Below are positions 37,858 to 45,364 of a DNA stretch of 64,000 bases, piece after piece (within the stretch, counting starts at the first letter, position 1; every line of letters begins with the position of its first letter). The translations under genes and the position numbers were made by a program. The notes under the pieces were generated by a model. That model ran no database searches. It had not been told where the DNA came from and was given only the letters and a program-made list of their open reading frames with translations. The stretch spans positions 3,502,325 to 3,566,324 of the forward strand of contig NZ_CM001373.1 in assembly GCF_000236165.1 (NCBI RefSeq), in the 5' to 3' direction. Origin of the DNA: Fluoribacter dumoffii NY 23 (GTDB lineage: Bacteria > Pseudomonadota > Gammaproteobacteria > Legionellales > Legionellaceae).

Positions 37858-38787
37858 CTATATTATAGTAATACTGTTATTTTTCTGAATTAGCATTTCT
37901 TTGGCAATTGGTAAACCCTTCATACCTGCAAATCTATGGGTTAAAGCATCCAATGTATGCTTTAGCACTTTTGACAGCGGGCTGGAGATAAAATGGTTTA
38001 AAAAAGGGTTATCTTGTCTATAAAGTTCATCCGCCCGCTCAATGAGCTCCCCTATTTTTCTAAAAAACTCAGCCAACTCTTCAACGCTTTGGCAATCAAA
38101 TAACTTTTCAAAAAGCAGGCGATACTCTTCCCTGAGTACATCTTCCCTGTGTGCAGACAGTGCTTGTTCACTGAAAAAGTGTGCATGTTTCTTGAAGCGG
38201 GTCAATTTCAAGTAATTGTTAAAGTGTTCCTCTAACGTCGGTTTAATCTTGGTGAGTTGGTTTAAAATATAAATTTTTGTAAGGATTCGGATAAAAGGCA
38301 GGTCCGTATTTTCTTTTTTGAGGGAGGAAACTTCCAAATAATCGATTCCCATTTCATTTGCGATTGCCTTTGCTTGTCCGACAGAAATCGCTCGCCGTTG
38401 CTCCAAATCAGCTTTACATCCTATGAGTATCATCGCTACATTTTTTTTAACAGCTCTTAGTTGGGCAACATACTCTCTTGCATGGTGCAAAGAGTCTTCT
38501 CGGGTTAGATCAAAACAAATCAGAGCGCCGTCTACCGTTCGCAAATAGGATGCTACGATTTTTTGTAATTTTGGAGCCCCCGAGGCATCCCAAATGCGTA
38601 ACTGGATGCATTTATTAAAGGCATTAATCTTTTGTATTTTTTGATCCACGCCCATAGTGTCCATATATCCATCAAAGAGATAGAAACCACTATCACAAAA
38701 GGTATGCATCAAACATGATTTTCCAACAGCATTGTCACCGAGAAGGATTATTTTGAAGTGCTCATCATATTCATTTTTATGTTCCAT
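37858..38787 (-). CDS. Rab-like small GTPase-domain protein, candidate effector
   Basis: Residues about 10-170 form a Ras/Rab-type GTPase domain. The P-loop is GDNAVGKS (Gly17-Ser24). The switch II motif is WDASGAP where Rabs have WDTAGQE, so the catalytic Gln is Ala71. G4 is CKAD in place of NKxD (Cys124, Asp127), and G5 is VSSLK. Residues 170-309 are a helical extension with no prenylation cysteines at the C-terminus. Rab-like genes of eukaryotic origin are known across Legionella species. The Gln-to-Ala change predicts slow or absent GTP hydrolysis. No signal peptide. Translocation is inferred. Confidence 0.85.
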   Translation of the reverse strand: MEHKNEYDEHFKIILLGDNAVGKSCLMHTFCDSGFYLFDGYMDTMGVDQKIQKINAFNKCIQLRIWDASGAPKLQKIVASYLRTVDGALICFDLTREDSLHHAREYVAQLRAVKKNVAMILIGCKADLEQRRAISVGQAKAIANEMGIDYLEVSSLKKENTDLPFIRILTKIYILNQLTKIKPTLEEHFNNYLKLTRFKKHAHFFSEQALSAHREDVLREEYRLLFEKLFDCQSVEELAEFFRKIGELIERADELYRQDNPFLNHFISSPLSKVLKHTLDALTHRFAGMKGLPIAKEMLIQKNNSITII

Positions 38788-38913
38788 GCTATTTTCCCTG
38801 CTCTATCCATAGGCCAGCTGAACAAATAATAACGAACAATCAGTTTTTATTTAAGTGGTGTATTGGAACTATTTACCACAATAAAATCGACTAGGCGAGT
38901 AGGAAAATTCTGC

Positions 38914-40212
38914 TTATAACCCCTTACCCGGATTTTCCAAACTTAGAATTCCTGTATTAAAATCGTAAGCAAATATCTCGGCATAACGGCCCCAGTCAAT
39001 CATCGTGCGTAATACCCGATCTGCCTCTTTTTCACTTAAATAATCTTCAAGTTTACTTAAAAACCGCTCTTCAGAAACTCTATGCCCCACTTTTTCATCT
39101 AAAATTCGTCGGATGTGACGGGCAAGCGGTACTTTTTCCAGTAATCTTTGCGCAAATAATTTCTTACGTTCCTGGAGATCAGCCTCGGCAAATTGCTTTC
39201 CCAAATCACTTAATTGAATGTCCCCCGCGGAAACTTTAGCAAAACCCAATATTTCCAACGTTTCAAGTATTGGGAACAGGTCATCAATATTCATCATTAA
39301 TTCGTCAGCAAGCTCAGGCAAATCAATACGTTCTTCAAACGAAGTCATGGTTTCAATCAATCCGGTGAGTTCAGAAGGCTCTACATCCGGCAACCGATAC
39401 CCTAAACCAATTTGCCGCTCCCTTTGTGCCCGTTTTGCTTTTTCTTTGGGACCTGTAGTCATTAACGTATAAATTTTATCAACCAAAGCCCTGAATTCGG
39501 GGGACTCCGGATCCCGTGGTTGCGGTAAGGTTACCGGTAATTCTGCACGAATATATCCGGGATCATTACCAAAAATTACAATTCTATCGGCTAATGTGGC
39601 TGCTTCTTCGATATTGTGGGTTACTAATAAAATTCCATTGGTATTCGTTTTCTTTTCCTTCCATAACTCCAATAAATCCGATTTGAGGTTTTCGGCGGTA
39701 AGTACATCAAGTGCAGAGAAAGGCTCATCCATTAATAAAACATCAGGGTTAATAACCAGGGCGCGGGCAAAACCAACCCGTTGACGCATCCCGCCAGAAA
39801 GTTCTTTGGGGAAGGCGGACTCAAAACCATCAAGACCGATAATATCAATTGCTTCAATGGCACGATGCCGGCGTTCTTCGCGGCCCACCCCTTGGGCCTC
39901 AAGCCCCAGTTCCACGTTTTCCAGTACGGTCAGCCACGGCATTAACGCAAAAGACTGAAAAACCATGGCAATACCATCAACAGGGCGAGTAACCGGTTTA
40001 CCCCGGTAGGTCACTGTTCCACTGGTGGGTGCTATAAGACCGGCAATAATCCGCAATAAGGTCGACTTCCCCGAACCGGATTTGCCTAATAAGGCGACAA
40101 TTTCACCTTCTTGCAGCTTAAAATTGACATCTTCAAGCACAAGCAAATTCTGTTCCGCCGCTTTTTTAAACGACTTGCGCAAGCCTTCTATAGCAATAAT
40201 GGTTTCAGACAT
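38914..40212 (-). CDS. NitT/TauT-type ABC transporter ATPase with C-terminal AAA-associated domain
   Basis: The nucleotide-binding subunit of an importer of the nitrate/sulfonate/taurine class. Walker A is GKSGSGKST, the signature is LSGGMRQRVGFARAL, Walker B is VLLMDEPFSALD and the switch His is in VTHNIEEA. After about residue 255 comes a roughly 170-residue extension that resembles the AAA-associated C-terminal domain of some NitT/TauT ATPases. ATG 40212 is preferred over TTG 40218. The start is 9 bases after the permease stop. No substrate-binding protein is adjacent, so the substrate is unknown. Confidence 0.88.
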   Translation of the reverse strand: MSETIIAIEGLRKSFKKAAEQNLLVLEDVNFKLQEGEIVALLGKSGSGKSTLLRIIAGLIAPTSGTVTYRGKPVTRPVDGIAMVFQSFALMPWLTVLENVELGLEAQGVGREERRHRAIEAIDIIGLDGFESAFPKELSGGMRQRVGFARALVINPDVLLMDEPFSALDVLTAENLKSDLLELWKEKKTNTNGILLVTHNIEEAATLADRIVIFGNDPGYIRAELPVTLPQPRDPESPEFRALVDKIYTLMTTGPKEKAKRAQRERQIGLGYRLPDVEPSELTGLIETMTSFEERIDLPELADELMMNIDDLFPILETLEILGFAKVSAGDIQLSDLGKQFAEADLQERKKLFAQRLLEKVPLARHIRRILDEKVGHRVSEERFLSKLEDYLSEKEADRVLRTMIDWGRYAEIFAYDFNTGILSLENPGKGL

Positions 40213-40221
40213 AGACAATTT

Positions 40222-41964
40222 TTAATTAATGTTAAAACGTTCTTCCGCCAGCCGATAGAGCGGACGCCAAATTAAATGATTAAAAGTAAGCACATACAAG
40301 CACATCATTGCAGTACCTAAAGCAATCTTCGGAAAATCTCCTGTTGCGGTACTGGCTTGAATGTATTCACCCAAGCCGGTGGCTCTAAGGGTAGTATTTC
40401 CCCAACTCACAAACTCTGCCACAATGCTGGCGTTCCATGCACCACCTGCTGCGGTAATGGCTCCCGTAATATAAAAAGGGAAAATCCCCGGCAAAGCCAA
40501 TCTTTTCCACCAAAGCCATCCTTTCAGACCGAAATTATCTGCCGCAAGATAAAGCTCACGTGGAATAGAAGATGCCCCAGCGATTACATTAAATAAAATA
40601 TACCATTGGGTTCCAAGAATCATGAGCGGGGTTACCCAAATTTCTACGTTTAAATGGTACGCTACAATAGCAATCACAAATAAAGGATAGAATAAATTCG
40701 CCGGGAACGCTGCAACAAATTGAATAACAGGTTGTATTTTTTGGGCAATCCTTGGTCTTAAACCTATCCACACCCCCACCGGAATCCAAAGTAGGGAACT
40801 CAGGAAAATCAGACAAAGGACCCGTGTACCTGTAGCTGCCCCAAGCAAAAAAACATGTAAAATATCACTGACTTTTAGTTCAGCAAGGATAAAGCGTAAA
40901 AGAAACCAGCCCCCGGAACACACGCTGATAAAAACCAGGATGCTCCAAAAGCGATCCAGACGTTTCTGCTTTTTTAAATCGACTTCTTTAATTGCTTTAG
41001 CCTCATTGAGCCTAAGCCATTGTGCATTGACAAAATGATCCGTGAAAATATTGATCACTTCAGCAAATTGTTTCATTAACCGGCTACCACGAATCCAATC
41101 CACAAGCCAGGATTGATACTCCGCTTCATCATGGGAAGGCTCGGTTTTAAATTTTTCAGACCAGGCAATTAAAGGTCGGAAAAATATCTGATCATATAAA
41201 AAAATAACAATAACCATGGTAAGGATGGCATAACCCACAGCATGTACATCCCGCTGTTGAATAGCTAAGGCGATATAAGAGCCAACCCCGGGTAATCTGA
41301 TGTCTTGATGCGCTACCGAAATTGCTTCAGATAAAACCACAAAGAACCAGCTTGCAGACATGGAAACCATCATATTCCATAACAAACTCGACATCGAGAA
41401 AGGGACTTCCAGTTTCCAGAAACGCTGCCAGGCCGACAAGCGAAACATGGAAGCAACTTCTTGCAGGTCATGAGGCAAGGTTTTTAATGATTGATAAAAA
41501 CCAAAGGTCATATTCCACACCTGGGCACAAAAAATAGCGAATATGGAGGCACACTCGGGCCCCAGCAGACTGTTGGGAAACAGGCGGATAAACCCAGTCA
41601 CTGTAATGGATAAAAAACTAAGAACCGGAATAGATTGCAAAATATCAATAGCAGGGATAATAATTTGCTCGGCACGCCGGTTTTTGGCTGCCCAAAGTCC
41701 CACAGTAAAGGTAAAAATGATTGAAAAAAACAAGGCAATAAACATACGCAGCACGGTACGTAATGCATAAAAGGGGAGATTTTCAGGATCCAGCGAAATA
41801 GGTATCTGTTGCCCTAATTGATAAGGAGTAGCCATTTGCGAACCGGCCCATCCTAAAAAAAATAGAATGGAGAAAATAAGGATAAGGAGCAACAAATCCC
41901 AACGATTTATATATCGGCCAAATCTATCAGGATTAGCAAAGTAGAATCGACTTTCCCGCACCAT
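40222..41964 (-). CDS. ABC transporter permease, two fused BPD_transp_1 modules
   Basis: A 580-residue inner-membrane permease in which two permease units are fused. Each has an EAA-type coupling loop: EVASMFRLSAWQRFWKLEVP in the first half and LAADNFGLKGWLWWKRLALPG in the second. These contact the ATPase encoded immediately downstream. Roughly six membrane segments occur per half, joined by a charged linker around residues 285-345. The fused layout means one permease and one ATPase gene give a full transporter core. ATG 41964 (or GTG 41961) has AAGGGGG immediately upstream. Confidence 0.87.
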   Translation of the reverse strand: MVRESRFYFANPDRFGRYINRWDLLLLILIFSILFFLGWAGSQMATPYQLGQQIPISLDPENLPFYALRTVLRMFIALFFSIIFTFTVGLWAAKNRRAEQIIIPAIDILQSIPVLSFLSITVTGFIRLFPNSLLGPECASIFAIFCAQVWNMTFGFYQSLKTLPHDLQEVASMFRLSAWQRFWKLEVPFSMSSLLWNMMVSMSASWFFVVLSEAISVAHQDIRLPGVGSYIALAIQQRDVHAVGYAILTMVIVIFLYDQIFFRPLIAWSEKFKTEPSHDEAEYQSWLVDWIRGSRLMKQFAEVINIFTDHFVNAQWLRLNEAKAIKEVDLKKQKRLDRFWSILVFISVCSGGWFLLRFILAELKVSDILHVFLLGAATGTRVLCLIFLSSLLWIPVGVWIGLRPRIAQKIQPVIQFVAAFPANLFYPLFVIAIVAYHLNVEIWVTPLMILGTQWYILFNVIAGASSIPRELYLAADNFGLKGWLWWKRLALPGIFPFYITGAITAAGGAWNASIVAEFVSWGNTTLRATGLGEYIQASTATGDFPKIALGTAMMCLYVLTFNHLIWRPLYRLAEERFNIN

Positions 41965-41988
41965 GCCCCCTTAATAATCTTGTCGACA

Positions 41989-42004
41989 GCAGAATACATT
42001 CTGC
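41989..42004. promoter_or_regulatory. Palindromic operator-like site upstream of the ABC operon
   Basis: GCAGAAT and ATTCTGC form a perfect 7-base inverted repeat with a 2-base centre, 25 bases upstream of the permease start. The size and spacing suit a dimeric repressor. The regulator is unknown. Confidence 0.4.
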
Positions 42005-42054
42005 AACTTGCCATGCAGTATATTAAATTGAAAAAAAGTTCTGAAACTCACAAT

Positions 42055-42092
42055 AATTAAGCCTTATACTGCCCCAGGGCAGGGACTTAATT
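42055..42092. other. Long imperfect hairpin in the ABC operon leader region
   Basis: AATTAAG (42055-42061) pairs with CTTAATT (42086-42092), and CTGCCC (42069-42074) with GGGCAG (42077-42082) nested inside. It lies about 90 bases upstream of the permease on the minus strand and could be a structured 5' leader. It does not match TPP or other riboswitches I know. Confidence 0.4.
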
Positions 42093-42389
42093 TTAAAGAT
42101 GCGGGTGCATTAGCCCGTAAAGGATAATAAAATACCACAAAGCAGGCATAATCGATAGATTAAAGCAGCATTAGAGATGCTTTTTCCATATAATAAACCT
42201 ATCCAATTTGATAAAAAATAAAAAAGGGAACCATTCAACCTAAAACAGTTGGGGGTCAATACTTAAAAGAAATTTAAAAAAACATTATTATTCAATTAAT
42301 TAATCTATCTACTTTATTATTTTTCTCTTTAAATAATAATTTCTGTCTAAATATTGAACTTTTTGATAATTTACGTGTCTAACATAGTG

Positions 42390-42499
42390 AGCATTTCCCC
42401 CGAATGCTTAGCTCCGCTTTACCCCCTCTTAAGCGGGGCAATGTTTAGATCAATTATCTAAACATTCAATTTTGCCCCGGCCACGCCGGGGATTTTTTT
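42390..42499 (+). ncRNA. Predicted small RNA with C-rich loops and strong intrinsic terminator
   Basis: CCCCGGC (42475-42481) and GCCGGGG (42485-42491) form a perfect stem followed by A and seven T (42493-42499), a strong terminator with no gene upstream on this strand. Preceding it are three hairpins: GCATTT/GAATGC with a CCCCC loop (42391-42407), CCGCTT/AAGCGG with loop TACCCCCTCTT (42414-42436), and AATGTTTAGAT/ATCTAAACATT, 11 perfect base pairs (42440-42466). A possible -10, TAACAT, is at 42380-42385, with TTGAAC 20 bases before it (long spacing). The two C-rich loops could pair with Shine-Dalgarno sequences. RocR, the partner of RocC, is one identity to consider; I cannot confirm it. Confidence 0.62.
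42475..42499 (+). terminator. Rho-independent terminator of the predicted small RNA
   Basis: A perfect seven-base GC stem with loop CAC is followed by A and T7. It is the strongest terminator in the window. The minus strand lacks a T-run, so it acts on the plus strand. Confidence 0.85.
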
Positions 42500-42666
42500 A
42501 TAGACATTTCCTGGGTTACACTAGTGAGTGGAGCAGATCCCCTCATCCATGCAGTCTAAGTGTGAATGCCGCCTGCTGAGTGGAGAATTAAATTAAAAAC
42601 GCTGTAGGAGATCACTCCTCTATTGGATTACACTGGAACCTACTTTATTGCAAACAGGACTTGTTT

Positions 42667-43233
42667 ATGAATAGAAAATTTGCCTTTTTCCTCTTATCAA
42701 TCTTTTTCCAGCTAAGCTATGCACAATCTGAAGACGCCCAATTGTCTGTGTGGGTCAACGAAGCCATTGTGGCTACCTATACTTACAGCTATCAAAATTA
42801 CCTTGAAGATCAAAAGAAAATAGCCAAATATTTTACGGCCGATGGATGGATTACCTACAGTAATGCTTTAAATGCTTCCAAATTACCCGAGGCAGTGCAA
42901 AAAAACCTCTACAGAGTGAGTGCGGTAGCAACCGAACCTCCCGTAATCACGAAGGTTGACGCCACCCATTGGAAAGCAAAGATGGGGTTGTTGGTGGTAT
43001 ATCAGAACCCGCAGTATCAGCAACGGCAAAATTTAAAAGTGACCATTAATTTTATGGTTGCCCCTTCAGGCCAAGGTGTACGCGGTTATACTATGACCAA
43101 CCTGCAGTCTGTGGTGACCAAACCCTCTTGCAAATGTATTGTTGAAGAAGAGAATGAGGCACCGCCAGCTGCTACACCTTCCCCAACCGCCACGCCCGCG
43201 AGTACGTCTACCCCCAATAACGCCAAGCAATAA
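42667..43233 (+). CDS. IcmL/DotI-like periplasmic protein
   Basis: A 188-residue precursor with a signal peptide (FAFFLLSIFFQLSYA). The mature part follows the IcmL/DotI periplasmic domain pattern: LSVWVNEAIVATYTYSYQNY, YFTADGWITYSNAL, AVATEPPVI, KMGLLVVYQN and KVTINFMV. DotI is an inner-membrane Dot/Icm core component. This protein has a cleavable-type signal and no anchor, and ends in a Pro/Thr/Ser-rich tail after two cysteines (SCKC). It may modulate or substitute for the DotI periplasmic layer, but its role is unknown. ATG 42667 has AGGAC upstream; TTG 42661 is unlikely. Its last 26 bases overlap the convergent gene. Confidence 0.8.
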   Translation: MNRKFAFFLLSIFFQLSYAQSEDAQLSVWVNEAIVATYTYSYQNYLEDQKKIAKYFTADGWITYSNALNASKLPEAVQKNLYRVSAVATEPPVITKVDATHWKAKMGLLVVYQNPQYQQRQNLKVTINFMVAPSGQGVRGYTMTNLQSVVTKPSCKCIVEEENEAPPAATPSPTATPASTSTPNNAKQ

Positions 43234-43675
43234 GGCCAAGGTGTATACCAATTAATATGCCAATCAAAATCAAAATAATATTTAATTTGGTTGGCAGCGT
43301 TACATCCAGCGCCGATTGTTCTGGGTGGAGGGGATTATAATAAACATCAATTTCCTCATTTTCTTGAAACGCAATTGCCGCTTTATAAGCAATGCCACGG
43401 GAATATTTACTATTAGGGTTATTATGGGCGGTATCTAAAAATAAATATTCCCCAGTCATCTCTTCTTCGTTAACTTGATAAGTATATTCGATTTTGGGCC
43501 ACACACTATGACCTACTTTTGTCAATTCACAGGAAGTAATATGCCCTTTTACTTTTAACCATGACTGCGCATGCACCAAAGTTCTCCTGTCACGCCAAAA
43601 ATGCCAGAAGAGCATCAACAGAAAGAGCAGCCATCCTAAATCCAGCAACCAACGCCCACCATTTAGCTGAGTCAT
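43208..43675 (-). CDS. DUF3592-type membrane protein
   Basis: A 155-residue protein with a membrane segment near each end (about residues 8-25 and 130-150) and a soluble middle. The middle has W-x-K-V-K-G-H-I, KIEYTYQVNEEEMTGE and VYYNPLHPEQSAL, which is the DUF3592 pattern. Function is unknown for the family. It converges on the IcmL-like gene with a 26-base overlap and is divergent from gcvT. Confidence 0.75.
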   Translation of the reverse strand: MTQLNGGRWLLDLGWLLFLLMLFWHFWRDRRTLVHAQSWLKVKGHITSCELTKVGHSVWPKIEYTYQVNEEEMTGEYLFLDTAHNNPNSKYSRGIAYKAAIAFQENEEIDVYYNPLHPEQSALDVTLPTKLNIILILIGILIGIHLGLIAWRYWG

Positions 43676-43707
43676 TCAAGTAGTCCTAAGAAATATGCAG
43701 TATGCAA

Positions 43708-43736
43708 TATACAGTATATATCGCAATAGGTATAAT
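43708..43736 (+). promoter_or_regulatory. Candidate sigma-70 promoter of gcvT
   Basis: TATACA at 43708-43713 and a consensus TATAAT at 43731-43736 are 17 bases apart, giving a start near 43743, 28 bases before ATG 43771. The leader is too short for a glycine riboswitch, and none is seen. Confidence 0.5.
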
Positions 43737-43770
43737 CACCCACATCAAGGTAATTGAAAAAGGACGTACA

Positions 43771-44853
43771 ATGATTGCTAAAACCTCTCTTCATGCCACA
43801 CATTTAGCCTGTGGCGCCAAAATGGTCGACTTTCATGGCTGGGAAATGCCACTACATTATGGTTCTCAGATTAATGAACATCACTTTGTCCGCAAAGATG
43901 CAGGCATGTTTGATGTGTCGCATATGACCATTGTAGACATTCTCGGTGCTGGCGGCCGCCAATTTTTACGCAAGCTTTTAACCAATGATGTGGATCAGCT
44001 GGAACATAATGGAAAAGCGCTTTACAGTTGCATGTGCAATGAACATGGGGGAATTATTGACGATCTTATTGTTTATCAACGTGCCTCCGACAATTACAGA
44101 GTGGTCTTAAATTCAGCAACCCGACAAAATGATTTGGCCTGGATTCGTAAAAAAAGCGAAGGCTTCTCCGTGGGGCTTCAGGAACGTAGAGAATTAGCCA
44201 TGATCGCCGTTCAAGGACCTAAAGCCATAGAAAAAACAATGAAAATCCTAAATCCTGCGCAAATTGACGCCGTCTCTACCCTGACAAGCTTTGAATGCGT
44301 GGATGTGGAACAAAGCTTTTTTGCCCGCACGGGATATACAGGTGAAGATGGTTTTGAAATCATAGTTCCTCAAGAGTCGGTAGTGCAATTATGGAATGAT
44401 TTAATGCAGGTAGGCGTTCATCCCTGTGGATTGGGTGCTCGAGATACCCTCCGTCTGGAAGCGGGTATGCTCCTTTACGGCCAGGATATGGATACTACTA
44501 CCAGTCCTTTGGAATCAGGCCTTGGCTGGACCATTAAGTGGGAACCCGCTGAACGTGATTTTATTGGAATGGGGGCTTTGTTTTCCCAAAAACAAATAGG
44601 TATCCAACGCAAGATGGTAGGACTTACCCTGTTGGAAAAAGGAATTATGCGTCATGGGCAACGCGTTGTAATTCCAGGTTGTCCTGATGGAATTATTACC
44701 AGTGGAAGTTACTCACCCACCTTGGAAAAATCCATCGCTTTGGCAAGAGTTCCCATGCAAACAGGTGAGGAAGTCATGGTGGATATTCGCGGTAAATTAA
44801 TCCCGGCAAAAGTAGGTAAACCCCGCTTTGTCAAAGGAGGAAAAGCAGTTTAA
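43771..44853 (+). CDS. gcvT: Glycine cleavage system aminomethyltransferase (T protein)
   Basis: Transfers the methylene group from the aminomethyl-lipoyl H protein to tetrahydrofolate and releases ammonia. The 360 residues match the family length. Features include HxxxGAKMVDFHGWEMPLHYG split at the start, MFDVSHM, the tetrahydrofolate site with GYTGEDGFEI, and LRLEAGMLLYGQD. ATG 43771 has AAAGGA upstream; earlier in-frame codons are spacer. It leads the glycine cleavage genes. Confidence 0.95.
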   Translation: MIAKTSLHATHLACGAKMVDFHGWEMPLHYGSQINEHHFVRKDAGMFDVSHMTIVDILGAGGRQFLRKLLTNDVDQLEHNGKALYSCMCNEHGGIIDDLIVYQRASDNYRVVLNSATRQNDLAWIRKKSEGFSVGLQERRELAMIAVQGPKAIEKTMKILNPAQIDAVSTLTSFECVDVEQSFFARTGYTGEDGFEIIVPQESVVQLWNDLMQVGVHPCGLGARDTLRLEAGMLLYGQDMDTTTSPLESGLGWTIKWEPAERDFIGMGALFSQKQIGIQRKMVGLTLLEKGIMRHGQRVVIPGCPDGIITSGSYSPTLEKSIALARVPMQTGEEVMVDIRGKLIPAKVGKPRFVKGGKAV

Positions 44854-44892
44854 AACTTCCATAATCAGGTTAACGATTAAAAGGTGCAAGTC

Positions 44893-44943
44893 GGGGGGCA
44901 AGGAAAAGCAACTAAACGTCAAAGACATCGATTCTTGCTCCCC
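44893..44943. repeat. Hairpin in gcvT-gcvH spacer
   Basis: GGGGGGCAAG (44893-44902) pairs with CTTGCTCCCC (44934-44943), ten pairs with one G-T. No T-run follows. It may modulate read-through or stability between gcvT and gcvH. Confidence 0.45.
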
Positions 44944-44984
44944 TTTGCTTCACCCAGATTCTATAATTAAATAAGGATAATATA

Positions 44985-45362
44985 ATGAATGAATTAAAAT
45001 TCACAAATACCCATGAATGGCTGCGAGAAGAACAAAACGAAGTAACTGTAGGCATTACCGATCATGCACAGAATTTATTAGGTGACATGGTCTTTGTCGA
45101 ATTGCCGGAAATAGGTGATGAAGTGAGTGCCGGTGAAGAATTAGGTGTTGTAGAGTCAGTAAAAGCTGCTTCTGATTTTTATGCTCCAGTGAGCGGGGTG
45201 GTAACTGCCGTCAATGAATTGGTTGCGGAAAATCCGGCTCTTGTGAATTCCGATCCCTATGCTGCGGGTTGGCTTGTTAAACTAAAACCCAGTCATCCTG
45301 AAGAAATGAATAATTTATTATCTGCTGATCAATATCAAAACGAGATTGCTGAGGAGCATTAA
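44985..45362 (+). CDS. gcvH: Glycine cleavage system H protein (lipoyl carrier)
   Basis: Carries the aminomethyl group on a lipoyl-lysine between the P, T and L proteins. The 125-residue protein has [19 protein letters not shown] and the lipoylation motif [12 protein letters not shown], with the modified Lys in SVKAAS. AAGGATAATATA precedes ATG 44985. gcvPA starts after two intervening bases. Confidence 0.96.
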   Translation: MNELKFTNTHEWLREEQNEVTVGITDHAQNLLGDMVFVELPEIGDEVSAGEELGVVESVKAASDFYAPVSGVVTAVNELVAENPALVNSDPYAAGWLVKLKPSHPEEMNNLLSADQYQNEIAEEH

Positions 45363-45364
45363 TC

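Larger units (their letters stand above)
41965..42666. other. Large intergenic region between ABC operon and IcmL-like gene
   Basis: About 700 bases without a credible reading frame. It contains the palindrome at 41989, the hairpin at 42055, the predicted small RNA at 42390-42499, and, closer to the IcmL-like gene, the octamer GAGTGGAG twice (near 42526 and 42581) and a short hairpin AGGAG/CTCCT near 42610. Confidence 0.6.

Noticed and set aside
42055..42160. TPP riboswitch upstream of the NitT/TauT-type ABC genes
   Set aside because: Neither strand shows the conserved CUGAGA and ACCUGAUCUGG-type elements.
43676..43770. Glycine riboswitch before gcvT
   Set aside because: The spacer is under 100 bases and lacks the conserved aptamer cores; the likely transcript start leaves a leader of about 28 bases.
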